NCBI RefSeq assembly: GCF_014695775.1
Contig: NZ_JACJOX010000017.1
Location: 186,001 to 250,000 of the forward strand
DNA from: Leptolyngbya sp. FACHB-60
Lineage (GTDB): Bacteria > Cyanobacteriota > Cyanobacteriia > Phormidesmidales > Phormidesmidaceae
DNA length: 64,000 nucleotides
Direction of reading: 5' to 3'
The notes below the pieces were generated by a model that worked only from the letters and a program-made list of their open reading frames with translations, did no database searches and had not been told where the DNA came from. Below, piece by piece: positions 27,946 through 38,433 of the stretch (its first letter is position 1; each line of letters opens with the position of its first letter). A program made the position numbers and the translations under genes.

Positions 27946-30900
27946 CTAGTCTCTAGATCGGGAGAGCCAGACTCGTAGTAGTGACAGCAGTTGCTCCATT
28001 TCGACCGGTTTAGTAATGTAATCGGTTGCACCGGCTTCCAGACATTTTTCGCGATCGCCTTTCATGGCTTTGGCAGTGAGGGCAATCATCGGCAGATCGG
28101 CAAACTGACTAATCTGTCGGATTGCCCCCATGGTTTCGTAACCGTCCATTCCAGGCATCATAATATCCATCAGTACCACATCAATATCAGGATTTGCCTG
28201 CAAAATATTGATGCCATCTCTGCCGCTTTCGGCGTAGAGAACCTGCATTTGCTCACGTTCTAACAGGCCGGTAAGGGCAAAGATGTTGCGAACGTCATCA
28301 TCTACAATCAACACTTTTTTGTCTACCAGAATCGGATCGTTCCGCCGTATTTGTTCTAACATCAACCGTTGCTGATCGGGTAAGTTTGCCTGAATCCGAT
28401 GGAGGAACAAACTCGTTTCGTCGAGCAGGCGTTCGGGCGATCGCGCATCCTTTATGATCAAGATGTCGGACAGGCGGTGCAGTTCTGTTTCTTCCTGAGC
28501 GGTTAGATCTTTGCCCGTGTAGACGATGATCGGCAGGCGACCTAAGTTCGGTTCGCGTCTGATTTGTTCGAGTAGCTCAAAATCCTTAACATCGGGCAGC
28601 AGCAGATCGAGGACTACACAATCAAACTGTTTCGCGCGAATAGCGGCTATGGTTTCAGCAGCGGTTGAAACTGCCGTGATGCTGACATCGCTATCTCCAA
28701 TCAAATCGACGATGCTTTGGCGTTGCTGGTCGTCGTCTTCTACCACTAACAAGTTCTTGACTAACCGTCCTACAAACTCTTTCATGCTTGCCAGGGCATT
28801 GAGCAGAGATTCACTGCTGACGGGTTTTTGGAGGTAGGCGATCGCGCCCTGCCGCAAACTGCGGGATTGCCCATCTTCCACGGTCATAATGTGAACCGGA
28901 ATGTGGCGGGTGGCAGAGTCGTGCTTGAGGTAGTTCAGCACGGTCCAACCGTCCAAAACAGGTAACCGGATGTCAAGCATGATGGCAGAGGGTTGAAAGT
29001 CTCGCGCCATCTGTAGTCCCACATCTCCCCGTGTGGCAACTAAGCCTTTGAAGCCGTGCTCCCGCGACAGATCGAGCAAGATGCGTGCGAAGTTAACGTC
29101 ATCTTCGATGATTAGCAAAGAGCGATCGTCGGGTTGGATTGAAACGCGATCGTCTTCTAGCGTTGGATCAACGGAAAAGGTACCGACTTGAGTGGCGGTG
29201 ACAGGAATAGCGGCTCGGATTCCCCCTGACGGGGTGGGTGACGCGACTTCGGTGGGGCGCAGGGCTATCGTCGAGCTCACCGAGTGAGCCGTGGAGCTAT
29301 TGGGAATTGGCGCTCTGCGGGTTTCTACCGGAATGGTTCTCTGGATCTCCCTACCGTCCCGTCTGCCTGTCTCCCCGTTCTCTTGGCGCTCCACATAGGT
29401 CAAGGGCAAATATAGGGTAAACGTACTGCCCTGACCCAGTTCGCTCGTCAGGCGAATTTCACCTCCCAAAAGTTGGGCGATTTCTCGGCTAATCGACAAG
29501 CCTAAACCGGTGCCACCATAGCGGCGGCTCGTTGTCCCATCTTCTTGCTGGAAGGCTTCAAAAATAATCTGCTGTTTCTCTGGAGCGATGCCGATGCCCG
29601 TATCGGTCACCGCAAAGGCAATCACCTGATCCGCCTGATTTAATCTAGCTTTCTCTGAACTCCAGCCTTGGGTGACGATGCTGATTTCTAACTCTACTTG
29701 TCCCCGCTCTGTGAACTTGAAGGCGTTTGCCAGCAGGTTTTTCAACACCTGTTGCAGCCGCTTGGCATCGGTGTAAAGGGTGCGTGGCAGTTGCTCGCTG
29801 AAGCGCATGCGAAAATCGAGTTTGCGATCGACGGCAACCTGACGGAAGGTACGCTCTAGATGCACTTGCAGATCGGCAAACAGGATAGGCTCGGCATTCA
29901 CTGAAATTGTGCCGGATTCGATCTTCGCCAGATCGAGGATGTCGTTAATCAACCCTAGCAAGTCATTGCCGGCAGAGTAGATGGTCTGAGAATATTCGAC
30001 CTGTTTGTGGGTTAAGTTGTTCTCAGTGTTGTCGGACAGGAGTCGCGCCAAAATCAGCAAGCTGTTAAGCGGAGTTCGGAGTTCGTGAGACATGTTTGCC
30101 AGAAACTCAGATTTGTATTTAGAAGTTAGCGCTAGCTGTTCAGCTTTTTCTTCTAAAGACAATCGCGCCTGCTCGATTTCGCGGTTTTTACGCTCTACTT
30201 CGCTGTTCTGCGTCGCTAATAGTTCGGCTTTTTCTTGCAGTTCTTCGTTGGTCCGTTGCAGTTGCTCTTGCTGACTCTTGAGTAAGTCTTCTGACGCTTT
30301 CAAGGATTGCGCCTGTTGCTCCAAACGACGGTTGGTGTCGGTGAGTTCAGTTTGTTGACCTTGCATTTCTTCCGCCAGAGATTGGGACTGTTTCAGCAGT
30401 TCCTCAGTTCGCATACTGGCGGCGATCGTGTTGAGGACGATCGCGATACTTTCAGTCAATTGGTCGAAGAAGGTGAGGTGAATTTCATTAAAGCGGTTGA
30501 AGGAAGCTAGTTCGACTACTGCCGTCACCTGCCCCTCAAACAGAACGGGCAGGACGACGACGTTCATCGGTGAAGCCTCACCCAGCCCAGAGTTGATTTT
30601 GATGTAGTCCTGAGGCACCTCAGTGACCAGAATTCGCTCTTTCTCCAGGGCACATTGTCCGACCAATCCTTCGCCGAGATAGAAGCGATTTGCTAGATTC
30701 TTGCGCTCTCGATAGGCGTAGGTACTGAGCAATTTCAGGAACGGTGGATGTATCTCGCTAGTTTCCAGCAGATAGAATACGCCGTGTTGGGCGGATACCA
30801 GAGGAGCCAGTTCGGACAAGATCAGCTTGGAAACCGTTTCCAGGTCGCGCTGTCCCTGCAACATCCGCGTAAATTTTGCCAGATTGGTTTTGAGCCAGTC

Positions 30901-33873
30901 TTGCTCGATGTTTTTCTGGGTGGTTTCGCGCAGGTTGGCGATCATCTGGTTGACGTTATCTTTCAGGATGGCAACTTCGCCCTGCGCCTCAACCGCAATC
31001 ACCCGCGTCAAATCGCCCTTGGTCACGGCGGTTGCCACTTCGGCGATCGCTCGTACCTGGGTCGTCAGGTTTGCCGCCAATTCGTTTACGTTGTCGGTCA
31101 GATCACGCCAGGTGCCTGATGCACCCGGCACTTTCGCCTGACCACCTAATTTTCCTTCGATCCCTACTTCCCGCGCTACGGTTGTCACCTGGTCGGCGAA
31201 GGTTGCCAGAGTGTCGATCATCTCGTTGATCGTGTCTGCCAGGGTTTCAATTTCCCCTTTGGCATCCAGCATCAACTTCTGTTTTAGGTTGCCGTTGGCT
31301 ACGGCAGTCACGACTTTAGCGATGCCTCGGACCTGCGCCGTCAGGTTGCCAGCCATCGAGTTTACATTATCTGTCAGATCTTTCCAGATGCCCGCTACGC
31401 CAATCACCTGTGCTTGACCGCCCAGTTTTCCTTCAGTTCCCACCTCCCGCGCCACCCGCGTTACCTCGGAGGCAAAGGAACTCAGTTGATCCACCATCGT
31501 GTTGACGGTGTTTTTCAGTTCAAAAATCTCACCGCGCACATCTACGGTAATTTTCTTGGACAGGTCGCCGTTGGCGATCGCGGTCGAGACCTCGGCAATG
31601 TTCCGCACCTGCGCCGTCAGATTGCCTGCCATCGAGTTTACCGAATCGGTCAAATCCTTCCAGGTTCCGGCAACGCCGCGCACCTCTGCCTGTACGCCCA
31701 GTTTTCCTTCGGTTCCTACTTCCCGCGCCACCCGCGTTACTTCCGAGGCGAAGGAGTTGAGTTGATCCACCATGATGTTAATGGTGCTTTTCAGGTCGAG
31801 AATTTCACCTTTTACGTCTACCGTGATTTTCTTAGAGAGATCGCCGTTCGCCACTGCCGTTGTCACTTCGGCAATGTTCCGCACCTGCGCCGTCAAACTA
31901 CCGGCCATGAAGTTTACCGAGTCGGTCAGATCTTTCCAGGTGCCAGCCACGCCGCCCACTTCTGCCTGTACGCCCAACTTCCCTTCAGCGCCCACTTCCC
32001 GCGCCACCCGCGTTACTTCCGAGGCAAAGGAATTTAACTGATCCACCATCGTATTAACGGTGTTTTTCAGTTCCAAAATTTCGCCCTTGACATCCACCGT
32101 AATTTTCTTCGACAAGTCGCCATTTGCCACGGCAGTCGTCACTGTGGCAATGTTCCGCACCTGCGCCGTCAAACTGCCTGCCATGAAGTTTACGGAATCG
32201 GTTAAATCTTTCCAGGTGCCGGCAACGCCGCGAACATCAGCCTGCACACCCAGCTTGCCTTCGGCTCCCACTTCTCGGGCTACCCGCGTTACCTCCGAGG
32301 CAAAGGAGCTGAGTTGGTCCACCATGATGTTGATGGTGTTTTTCAGTTCCAAAATTTCACCTTTCACCTGCACAGTAATCTTTTTGGACAGGTCACCGTT
32401 GGCGATCGCCGTTGCCACGTCAGCAATGTTTCGCACCTGCCCGGTGAGGTTGCCTGCCATCAGGTTCACGTTGTCCGTCAGGTCTTTCCAGGTGCCGGCA
32501 ACCCCTTTTACTTCCGCCTGCACGCCCAACTTACCTTCGGTTCCCACTTCCCGCGCCACCCGCGTCACCTCAGAAGCAAAGGAATTCAACTGATCCACCA
32601 TTGTGTTGACGGTGTTTTTCAGCTCCAGAATCTCACCTTTTACATCGACCGTGATTTTGCGGGATAAGTCACCGTTGGCGATCGCCGTTGCCACTTCGGC
32701 AATATTTCGCACCTGTCCAGTCAAGTTACCCGCCATGAAATTTACCGAGTCGGTCAAGTCTTTCCAGGTGCCAGCCACGCCGCGCACCTCTGCCTGTCCG
32801 CCCAACTTACCCTCAGCGCCCACTTCTCGCGCTACCCGGGTTACTTCCGAAGCAAAGGAGTTGAGTTGATCCACCATTGTGTTGATGGTGCTTTTTAGGT
32901 CGAGAATCTCACCTTTGACATCGACCGTAATTTTCTTGGACAAATCACCGTTCGCCACGGCCGTTGTCACTTCGGCAATGTTCCGCACCTGCGCCGTCAG
33001 GTTGCCTGCCATTGAGTTCACGGAGTCCGTCAAATCCTTCCAGGTGCCAGCCACACCAGGAACTTGCGCCTGTACACCCAGTTTTCCTTCGGTGCCCACT
33101 TCCCGCGCCACCCGCGTTACCTCAGAGGCAAAGGAGTTGAGTTGATCCACCATGATGTTGATGGTGCTTTTTAGGTCCAGAATTTCGCCTTTGACATCGA
33201 CCGTAATTTTCTTGGATAGGTCGCCATTGGCCACAGCGGTCGTCACTTCGGCAATATTCCTTACCTGCGCCGTCAGGTTCCCCGCCATTGAGTTGACGTT
33301 ATCGGTCAAATCTTTCCAGGTGCCGGCAACCCCTTTTACTTCTGCCTGCACGCCCAACTTGCCTTCGGTTCCCACTTCCCGCGCGACCCGCGTCACCTCA
33401 GAAGCAAAGGACTGAAGCTGGGACACCATTGTGTTAACGATCTGTGCCGTTTGCAGAAACTCCCCTTGCAGCGATCGCCCTTCAATCTCCGTTGCGATCG
33501 CTTGCGACAGGTCACCATTCGCCACAGATCGGATCACCCGTGTAATCGCCGCCATTGGCTGCACTAGATCCACAATCAGCGTGTTGATTGACCCTTCACA
33601 GGCTTTCCACGATCCTTTTGCTCCACCCAACGAAGCCCGTTCATTCGTCTTACCCTCTTTCCCCACCACTCCGCTGATCCGCTCTAGCTCCGTCGCGATC
33701 TGCTCGTTCTTGTCAATGATGTCATTGAGCGTATCGGCAACTTTCCCTGCGATACCCGTCTGATCAAGCGGCATTCGCACTGAAAAATTTCCTTTCTTCA
33801 CTTCAGTCAAAACTTTAAGCAGTTGCTTCAGGTCGAAGCTATCGGTCTCAGCGAGGGTTTGAGCGGTTGTCAT
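27946..33873 (-). CDS. giant cytosolic hybrid histidine kinase with poly-HAMP repeat array
   Basis: A 1975-aa protein. The order is: N-terminal divergent HAMP-like unit (about 48-145), nine 92-residue HAMP-type repeats (146-973), GAF domain (about 1000-1150), coiled coil (about 1155-1250), HisKA with phosphoacceptor His1263 ([14 protein letters not shown]), HATPase (about 1365-1485), then three receivers (about 1555-1670, 1680-1795, 1853-1975). Acceptor aspartates appear in [24 protein letters not shown] and [12 protein letters not shown]. There is no transmembrane segment. The architecture resembles fungal group III (Nik1/Os-1) kinases, which sense osmotic stress; that function is only an analogy. 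The ATG at 33873 is used. Confidence 0.92.
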   Translation of the reverse strand: MTTAQTLAETDSFDLKQLLKVLTEVKKGNFSVRMPLDQTGIAGKVADTLNDIIDKNEQIATELERISGVVGKEGKTNERASLGGAKGSWKACEGSINTLIVDLVQPMAAITRVIRSVANGDLSQAIATEIEGRSLQGEFLQTAQIVNTMVSQLQSFASEVTRVAREVGTEGKLGVQAEVKGVAGTWKDLTDNVNSMAGNLTAQVRNIAEVTTAVANGDLSKKITVDVKGEILDLKSTINIMVDQLNSFASEVTRVAREVGTEGKLGVQAQVPGVAGTWKDLTDSVNSMAGNLTAQVRNIAEVTTAVANGDLSKKITVDVKGEILDLKSTINTMVDQLNSFASEVTRVAREVGAEGKLGGQAEVRGVAGTWKDLTDSVNFMAGNLTGQVRNIAEVATAIANGDLSRKITVDVKGEILELKNTVNTMVDQLNSFASEVTRVAREVGTEGKLGVQAEVKGVAGTWKDLTDNVNLMAGNLTGQVRNIADVATAIANGDLSKKITVQVKGEILELKNTINIMVDQLSSFASEVTRVAREVGAEGKLGVQADVRGVAGTWKDLTDSVNFMAGSLTAQVRNIATVTTAVANGDLSKKITVDVKGEILELKNTVNTMVDQLNSFASEVTRVAREVGAEGKLGVQAEVGGVAGTWKDLTDSVNFMAGSLTAQVRNIAEVTTAVANGDLSKKITVDVKGEILDLKSTINIMVDQLNSFASEVTRVAREVGTEGKLGVQAEVRGVAGTWKDLTDSVNSMAGNLTAQVRNIAEVSTAIANGDLSKKITVDVRGEIFELKNTVNTMVDQLSSFASEVTRVAREVGTEGKLGGQAQVIGVAGIWKDLTDNVNSMAGNLTAQVRGIAKVVTAVANGNLKQKLMLDAKGEIETLADTINEMIDTLATFADQVTTVAREVGIEGKLGGQAKVPGASGTWRDLTDNVNELAANLTTQVRAIAEVATAVTKGDLTRVIAVEAQGEVAILKDNVNQMIANLRETTQKNIEQDWLKTNLAKFTRMLQGQRDLETVSKLILSELAPLVSAQHGVFYLLETSEIHPPFLKLLSTYAYRERKNLANRFYLGEGLVGQCALEKERILVTEVPQDYIKINSGLGEASPMNVVVLPVLFEGQVTAVVELASFNRFNEIHLTFFDQLTESIAIVLNTIAASMRTEELLKQSQSLAEEMQGQQTELTDTNRRLEQQAQSLKASEDLLKSQQEQLQRTNEELQEKAELLATQNSEVERKNREIEQARLSLEEKAEQLALTSKYKSEFLANMSHELRTPLNSLLILARLLSDNTENNLTHKQVEYSQTIYSAGNDLLGLINDILDLAKIESGTISVNAEPILFADLQVHLERTFRQVAVDRKLDFRMRFSEQLPRTLYTDAKRLQQVLKNLLANAFKFTERGQVELEISIVTQGWSSEKARLNQADQVIAFAVTDTGIGIAPEKQQIIFEAFQQEDGTTSRRYGGTGLGLSISREIAQLLGGEIRLTSELGQGSTFTLYLPLTYVERQENGETGRRDGREIQRTIPVETRRAPIPNSSTAHSVSSTIALRPTEVASPTPSGGIRAAIPVTATQVGTFSVDPTLEDDRVSIQPDDRSLLIIEDDVNFARILLDLSREHGFKGLVATRGDVGLQMARDFQPSAIMLDIRLPVLDGWTVLNYLKHDSATRHIPVHIMTVEDGQSRSLRQGAIAYLQKPVSSESLLNALASMKEFVGRLVKNLLVVEDDDQQRQSIVDLIGDSDVSITAVSTAAETIAAIRAKQFDCVVLDLLLPDVKDFELLEQIRREPNLGRLPIIVYTGKDLTAQEETELHRLSDILIIKDARSPERLLDETSLFLHRIQANLPDQQRLMLEQIRRNDPILVDKKVLIVDDDVRNIFALTGLLEREQMQVLYAESGRDGINILQANPDIDVVLMDIMMPGMDGYETMGAIRQISQFADLPMIALTAKAMKGDREKCLEAGATDYITKPVEMEQLLSLLRVWLSRSRD
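30955..33438 (-). repeat. nine tandem 276-bp repeats inside the giant kinase gene
   Basis: Each unit encodes 92 residues beginning with (V/I)[16 protein letters not shown] and including the [10 protein letters not shown] and [10 protein letters not shown] blocks. The seven units nearest the N-terminus are almost identical in protein; the last two diverge ([16 protein letters not shown] in the ninth). The near-identity extends to DNA, pointing to recent duplication or gene conversion. Opposite-strand open frames across the array are by-products. Confidence 0.93.
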
Positions 33874-34249
33874 AAACTTCTACGGCTGCTTTTGGTAGGG
33901 ATGGTGATAAAGGATTGACGCTTGAGCCAGTGAGGTAGTAAGTTTCTGCAGCGAAAGGTTTTTCAAGGACAAACATACCCCCCCTACGGATCATCTACCG
34001 CAAAGGATAGAATCGGCTTCATACCTTGGACGGAGGACTAAATTTTCATAGATCAGTCCAAAGAGAGGTGTCAATACAGCAGTTTTAGCCCAACTTAGGT
34101 AAGTTAGCTATATGCTTAGATTTGCACAATAGTTGCTTGCTGGCTGTATAGCGGGTAGTTGGCAATGGATGTGCTCACATTGCCGGCTGTCAGTTGCCTA
34201 GTGCCTATACCAGCCCTTCTACTATCTCATCTTCTAACACGCAATTCCC
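33874..34249. other. AT-richer intergenic region, no gene recognised
   Basis: About 376 bp upstream of the giant kinase (minus) and the small hypothetical gene (plus). It presumably holds both promoters. A weak inverted repeat, TTGGAC/GTCCAA, flanks about 24 bp near 34026-34061. No RNA gene or strong motif was seen. Confidence 0.4.
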
Positions 34250-34582
34250 TTGGACGATCAATCCTTACTTAACGAATCGAGTCAGTCGGGAATCAATTTA
34301 CCTCAACTGGTTGAGGCGGCAGTTCAAGCTGTAACAAAAGTCGGTGAAAGCCGAGACTTAGAGACTGCCTTAGCCATTCGAGATGAAATCCGGCGTTTAC
34401 CGGACGAGCTAGTGACAGAGATTTTGAATCAACTGATTCTGAGATTGATTTTTATTGATCCGTTACTGTGTCGTTGGTTTGTGCTAGATGTGTTTTTGCA
34501 TGACGCTGATCCAGATGCAAAAGCCGATGTCACCGAGCGAATTAATGTATTAATGGCAGATTTGCGATCGCAGCAAAAATGA
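34250..34582 (+). CDS. hypothetical protein with helical fold
   Basis: I do not recognise a family. The frame encodes 110 mostly helical residues (LPQLVEAAVQAVTKVGESRD, LVTEILNQLILRLIF) without signal peptide. The start is a TTG with no clear ribosome-binding site, and no internal ATG gives a sensible protein, so the true start is uncertain. It is AT-rich and sits beside mobile-element remains. It is divergent from the giant kinase gene. Confidence 0.5.
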   Translation: MDDQSLLNESSQSGINLPQLVEAAVQAVTKVGESRDLETALAIRDEIRRLPDELVTEILNQLILRLIFIDPLLCRWFVLDVFLHDADPDAKADVTERINVLMADLRSQQK

Positions 34583-34736
34583 TTTTCCGTACATAGTCTA
34601 AGTTTTTTTTGCTTATTAAAGGTTGTGAGTGAGTCATCAATACAGGATGTTTTGGATCAAACAGATTGATTCATATCCATCCGTTCAAGATACTTTTGTC
34701 CCCACTTACACAGTTACCTTGCTTGACAAGCCTCAT

Positions 34737-34790
34737 CCAAGTCCAGAAGTGAAGTTTTTTGCCGGCAAAAAACTTCACTTCTGGACTTGG
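34737..34790. repeat. 54-bp perfect palindrome without spacer
   Basis: Two 27-nt arms meet directly at GCC|GGC (34763/34764). The left arm starts CCAAGTCCAGAAGTG and the right arm ends CACTTCTGGACTTGG. All 27 pairs match and pairing stops at 34736/34791. The arms contain runs of six T and six A beside the centre. It could be a mobile-element end, a MITE-like remnant, or a cruciform-forming element. It lies 50 bp from a transposase remnant. Confidence 0.9.
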
Positions 34791-34841
34791 TATATAAGCA
34801 GGTCTTTACAGGTATAGAAAGCCGATTATTGTGATAAAAGA

Positions 34842-35150
34842 TTAAGCAGACTTGACATTTAAGGGCTGAGTAGAGTGACTATTTTTTCTTCCCCTATCCT
34901 CTAAGCCAATGACGACGTTATGCGCCAATTCTGCTTCACATTTAAACATTTGCCTCACCAGTTCATCGCGCTTGAGATGCTGCCATTCCCCTTCAATGGG
35001 ACTCATCTCTGAAAAATAGGCGAACAAGAAAAACACATAGAGTCCCTGAACTTTCCACTCGGTAGGTGCGATCCTCGTCTGCCGCCAGCAAGACTCGCAG
35101 TCGCATCCCCATGACGCCCCCTTGTCAGCCAAGCGATCGGTTACAAACAA
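34842..35150 (-). pseudogene. IS630-type transposase C-terminal remnant
   Basis: The frame contains FAYFSEMSPIEGEWQHLKRDE, which matches the final acidic-residue block of IS630-family DDE transposases (usually YSPELNPIE..W..LK). The upstream 45 residues are not recognisable as the rest of the catalytic domain, and no full transposase or terminal repeats are seen. It is a decayed fragment. The perfect palindrome at 34737-34790 is close by and might belong to the same element. Confidence 0.6.
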
Positions 35151-35334
35151 ACATATCTCGATATTCTCAGCACGGGCTATTTAACTAACATGCTTGAGCA
35201 ATTCCAGCCTAGGAGGCGTGAAACCCTAAGAACGTGGTGACGCTCCAAACCCTTGGGGCTAGCATTATCGGTGAAGCAAGTAGGACTACAAGCATTGCAT
35301 CCAGCGGGAGCTTGCGTTTACCGTCTAGGCTCGC

Positions 35335-35721
35335 CTAATCCGTCCAAACCACGTGCCGTTCTGACTTAGTGCGATAGCCCGTTTGCTCCTGAATGACTCG
35401 ACCAGCCTGGGCTGGGTCAAAGTAGCGATCAAAATCGGCCCTCAGTCGGGCGTGGGTTACCTCGGCTTGGTCAAGCTCGCGGTGCACCACCTCTAGCTGC
35501 TGCACCTGAGCTTGGAGATAGGGCACCAAACGCGCCAGCGACACAGCCGCTACCAGCATTAAAAAACAGTTCACCCCTAGCCGAGCGCTCAGCTCAAACA
35601 CTGGGGTGTGGCGAGCTAAACGCCGCAAAGGGTCTGCCCGCCGCTGTCCTCGTCGCCGCTGAGCAGGCATTCGATTTACAGAAGACGTAGGCAGCGGGCT
35701 ACGAGATCGGGAACGGCGCAT
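35335..35721 (-). CDS. small membrane protein with coiled coil (FtsB/DivIC-like topology)
   Basis: A basic, Arg-rich N-terminus of about 45 residues is followed by one membrane segment (CFLMLVAAVSLARLVPYL), a coiled coil (QAQVQQLEVVHRELDQAEV) and a short C-terminal block (FDRYFDPAQAGRVIQEQTGY...VVW). This topology resembles FtsB/DivIC septum proteins, and I recall similar small conserved proteins in cyanobacteria, but the identity is not established. The start may be the ATG at 35721 or a later one (MPAQRRRGQ). It is divergent from the phosphatase gene. Confidence 0.65.
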   Translation of the reverse strand: MRRSRSRSPLPTSSVNRMPAQRRRGQRRADPLRRLARHTPVFELSARLGVNCFLMLVAAVSLARLVPYLQAQVQQLEVVHRELDQAEVTHARLRADFDRYFDPAQAGRVIQEQTGYRTKSERHVVWTD

Positions 35722-35939
35722 AGGGTAGGTGCTATAAGCTGGCCTTTATTATGCCTGAGAATAATCAGAATAAACGCCATCTGCCCTTAGAAGTAAGCGT
35801 TTTATCCCTAAGCAATTGCAAATCTCCAACCTCGGTTAGAAACTCCGCTTCGAATTGACTTTAAACATATAAGCATTACGAAAAACCAGAAGTTGAGTTT
35901 GGGGTTAAGGCATAATGAAGGGACTGGATTTCCTATCCT

Positions 35940-36701
35940 ATGCCCCGACGCATTTTTATTGGCGATATTCACGGTCACTTCGACGGTCTTCAACGGCTGT
36001 GGGATGCGATCGCCCCAGAACCCGACGATAAAGTCTACTTTGTCGGCGATCTCATCGATCGCGGCCCTAAGAGCGCTGACGTAGTCGACTTTGTGCGTCG
36101 CAACGCCGCTGGCTGCGTACGGGGCAACCACGAGCAGCTAATTCTCGACACCTTTGTCGACGGCAAAATCAATCCTCCCACCCTCCAGGGCTGGATCTTT
36201 AGCGGTGGTCAGGCCACCCTATCGAGCTACCACGGCTCTGCCGCCACCCTTGAAGACCACCTCGACTGGCTGCGCGAGCTGCCCCTATACATTGACCTAG
36301 GCGATCTGTGGCTGGTGCATGCCGGAGTCAACCCCATGCTGCCCATCGCCGAACAGAGCAGCTACGAAATGTGCTGGATCCGTGAAACCTTTCACAGCAG
36401 CCTGACGCCCTTTTTCTCCGACAAGCTGATCATTACTGGCCACACCATCACCTTTACCTTCCCCGGCGTAGACCCCGGCCAAATCGTTGCTGGGCGCGGC
36501 TGGATCGATATTGATACCGGCGTTTACCATCCCCGCAGCGGCTGGCTCACTGCCCTCGACTGGGATAACCAGATCGTCTATCAGGTTAATGTGTTTGAGC
36601 CGATTGAACGGGTGCGATCGTGCGCCGAAGCAATTACCTACCTAGACCCCACGTTGATCAAAAAACGTCCCCGCGACATGGTCAGCCGCGCCGCATTTTA
36701 G
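35940..36701 (+). CDS. PPP-family metallophosphatase
   Basis: A 253-aa serine/threonine-phosphatase-like or diadenosine-tetraphosphatase-like enzyme. The three hallmark motifs are present in order: FIGDIHGHFDGL, VGDLIDRGPKS and RGNHEQLI. They are followed by metal-binding histidines in LVHAGVNPMLP and TGHTI. The size matches bacterial PrpA/PrpB and ApaH-like proteins; the sequence does not decide whether the substrate is a phosphoprotein or dinucleotide. It is cytosolic and a single-gene unit. Confidence 0.88.
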   Translation: MPRRIFIGDIHGHFDGLQRLWDAIAPEPDDKVYFVGDLIDRGPKSADVVDFVRRNAAGCVRGNHEQLILDTFVDGKINPPTLQGWIFSGGQATLSSYHGSAATLEDHLDWLRELPLYIDLGDLWLVHAGVNPMLPIAEQSSYEMCWIRETFHSSLTPFFSDKLIITGHTITFTFPGVDPGQIVAGRGWIDIDTGVYHPRSGWLTALDWDNQIVYQVNVFEPIERVRSCAEAITYLDPTLIKKRPRDMVSRAAF

Positions 36702-36955
36702 CCCGCCGCACCTTAGATAAACACTGCACGATCTCAACGGCACTCAGAACGGAAAGAATGCTATGGGTAGATTTTCTGCTGAGGCGAGATCTACGCTTTT
36801 ATTTCAGAGTTCAGTTTTGGCTGGGGCAACTAAAATACTGAGTTAAGTTGGCAGCGAAATAAAGCGGCTGTGGTCAGATCTACACTTGTGGCCGAGCATA
36901 GCTTTCGTCGTTACCATTGGGCATTGAGTTCCAGTTGGCCCTAGGAGAATGCGTT

Positions 36956-37117
36956 GTGTTTACTGGCCTAGACCTGGTTGTAATATTGCTGGTGTTTTTC
37001 GCGTTCTTTTACGCCACAGGCTCCAGCAAAAACTCGGAGTTTAAGCTGGAGCCACTGACGCTACTGCTGGTAACAATTGTGGTGGGGATGATAGCAGTTT
37101 CGCTTTTGAGGCGCTGA
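36956..37117 (+). CDS. 53-aa two-helix membrane protein
   Basis: The frame is open from a TTG at 36917, but the GTG at 36956 is preceded by GGAG 8 nt upstream (GGAGAATGCGTT), so a 53-residue product is proposed. It has two hydrophobic segments (LDLVVILLVFFAFFYATG and PLTLLLVTIVVGMIAVSLL) joined by a charged loop (SSKNSEFKLE). No family is recognised. The strong ribosome-binding site and hairpin-like topology make a real gene likely. Confidence 0.6.
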   Translation: MFTGLDLVVILLVFFAFFYATGSSKNSEFKLEPLTLLLVTIVVGMIAVSLLRR

Positions 37118-37146
37118 ACTGACCAGGGACCCTCAAGCGGAGAAAG

Positions 37147-37674
37147 CTATAGAAAGATTGACAGGGGCCGCAGAAAACTGGCCAGACTGTTATAGGCATC
37201 TTGGATGCGCTCGCCCTCCAGCACCACTTCTTCGGTGGGGTACTTTTGCAGCACCTCTAGCAGGGTGATATGGCTATCGTCGCTGGCCGACAGCACCAGG
37301 GCCGATCGCAGCGCCTGGCGATTGGCCTCGCCTTTACCCGTATGGATAGAGTCGCCAAGCTGATCGAGAGCCCACTCCCCAGGGCCGCTGTTGAGGGAGC
37401 GATCGAGTATGACCGAGTTGACGGGCAGAGGACGAGTCAGCAGCGATCGCAGCTCTGCTGGGTTCTGCCCCGCTTGGTTGAGCAGCCCGTCGAGCGACCC
37501 AGAGGAGTCACCGGTTTCGGCTAGGGCAGTCAACAGCGCCACAGGCACCGTGCGGCTAAACCCCCGATAGTTGAGGCGCACCGACTCAGCCGCCCCCGCT
37601 GGAGCGACTAGGGCACCTAGGCCCAAGCTGGTTAACGCTACTGCCGTTAAGACTTGACGGGTTCGATGTTGCAT
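37147..37674 (-). CDS. exported DUF1400-domain protein
   Basis: A 175-aa secreted protein with a clear signal peptide (TAVALTSLGLGALVAPAGAA). The mature part, beginning ESVRLNYRGFSRTVPVALL, matches the DUF1400 domain that in cyanobacteria often precedes an alpha/beta-hydrolase domain. Here the domain stands alone and the hydrolase part is absent. The ATG has GGAGG 5 nt upstream. It is convergent with the two-helix protein gene. Function is unknown; it is probably a periplasmic or cell-surface protein. Confidence 0.8.
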   Translation of the reverse strand: MQHRTRQVLTAVALTSLGLGALVAPAGAAESVRLNYRGFSRTVPVALLTALAETGDSSGSLDGLLNQAGQNPAELRSLLTRPLPVNSVILDRSLNSGPGEWALDQLGDSIHTGKGEANRQALRSALVLSASDDSHITLLEVLQKYPTEEVVLEGERIQDAYNSLASFLRPLSIFL

Positions 37675-37945
37675 CGTGACCTCCTACCGATTTATCTGCT
37701 AACGTCACGGCTTTCTAAAAGGTTGCGGCCCTGACGCATGTGATTAGTATAACGAGGCTGACTGAGTCGCCCAGGAAACCTGTGACGACTAGCAATCTGG
37801 CCCGTAGTGCTGATCTACTAATCTCAGCTACTTAATTGCGTATTGAGAAAACAGCAGAAGCGATGCAGTAAATAGAGCCTTTCTTAGCATTAAGCACTCT
37901 TTTCTATTTTCAGGGATGTCGTATTAGCATCGTCAACAATTACGC

Positions 37946-38290
37946 TCAATTTTCTTCTAAATACTTAACTAATCGTTTTTTACTGCCCACAGGAGAAAGT
38001 CCTGCTAATTCTGCGGCTTCAGCACCATAAGGATTACTTGAATAGCCAAATGAAAACCACAAATCATGCCCCTGACCTGTCAACAGGTCAATTGTTTTGC
38101 TCCCACGGCCAATAAAAAGTTCTTTCAGCCTATTACGAATATTGTTCGCTTTTCCAACATAGACAGATAGATCTTCCGCAGTTTCGTCGTAGATGGCGTA
38201 GATGCCCTCTATCTCTGGTACTGAGTTTATATAAATACTGGCAAAAGGTTTGACTTCACTTCCTCCCATCGTCTTCTCCTGATATGCCAT
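37946..38290 (-). CDS. GIY-YIG nuclease-domain protein
   Basis: A 114-aa protein whose central part reads GIYAIYD...LSVYVGKANNIRNRL, the GIY-YIG core with the conserved Arg after the second strand; the second motif is YVG rather than YIG. The C-terminal half (EAAELAGLSPVGSKKRLVKY) has a Glu that could bind the metal. It is AT-rich compared with the neighbourhood. A possible 40-aa frame precedes it by 20 bp. It is not clear whether it acts in repair, restriction or as a remnant of a homing element. Confidence 0.72.
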   Translation of the reverse strand: MAYQEKTMGGSEVKPFASIYINSVPEIEGIYAIYDETAEDLSVYVGKANNIRNRLKELFIGRGSKTIDLLTGQGHDLWFSFGYSSNPYGAEAAELAGLSPVGSKKRLVKYLEEN

Positions 38291-38310
38291 ATAAAACTTA
38301 TCTATTGACG

Positions 38311-38433
38311 TCAGAAAGGATTGGCTAAAATCGCATTTAATTTATCCAATCTTTTGGGCATAGACTCATAAAATATATTTCTGACCATCACCTCTGCACT
38401 ATGGTCAAGGGTTCGTAGAATTTCAATGGTCAC
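38311..38433 (-). CDS. possible 40-aa small protein upstream of the GIY-YIG gene
   Basis: A GTG-started frame of 40 codons (beginning MTIEILRTLDHSAEVMVRNI and ending LDKLNAILANPF) lies directly upstream of the GIY-YIG gene on the same strand, 20 bp apart. The composition looks protein-like, with amphipathic helices and no long low-complexity parts, and the reading frame closes at the right place. There is no clear ribosome-binding site and no known family. It could be a small partner or chance. Confidence 0.3.
   Translation of the reverse strand: MTIEILRTLDHSAEVMVRNIFYESMPKRLDKLNAILANPF

Noticed and set aside
31414..33415. Several open frames on the plus strand across the HAMP repeats, up to 207 codons
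   Set aside because: They are the opposite strand of the repeated kinase gene; each repeats the same antisense sequence and has no own start signal.
30955..33438. Tandem repeats as a possible CRISPR array
   Set aside because: The 276-bp period, absence of spacers and continuous coding frame show protein repeats.
34629..34817. 62-codon plus frame across the 54-bp palindrome
   Set aside because: Half of it is the palindrome itself; the product has no plausible fold or start signal.
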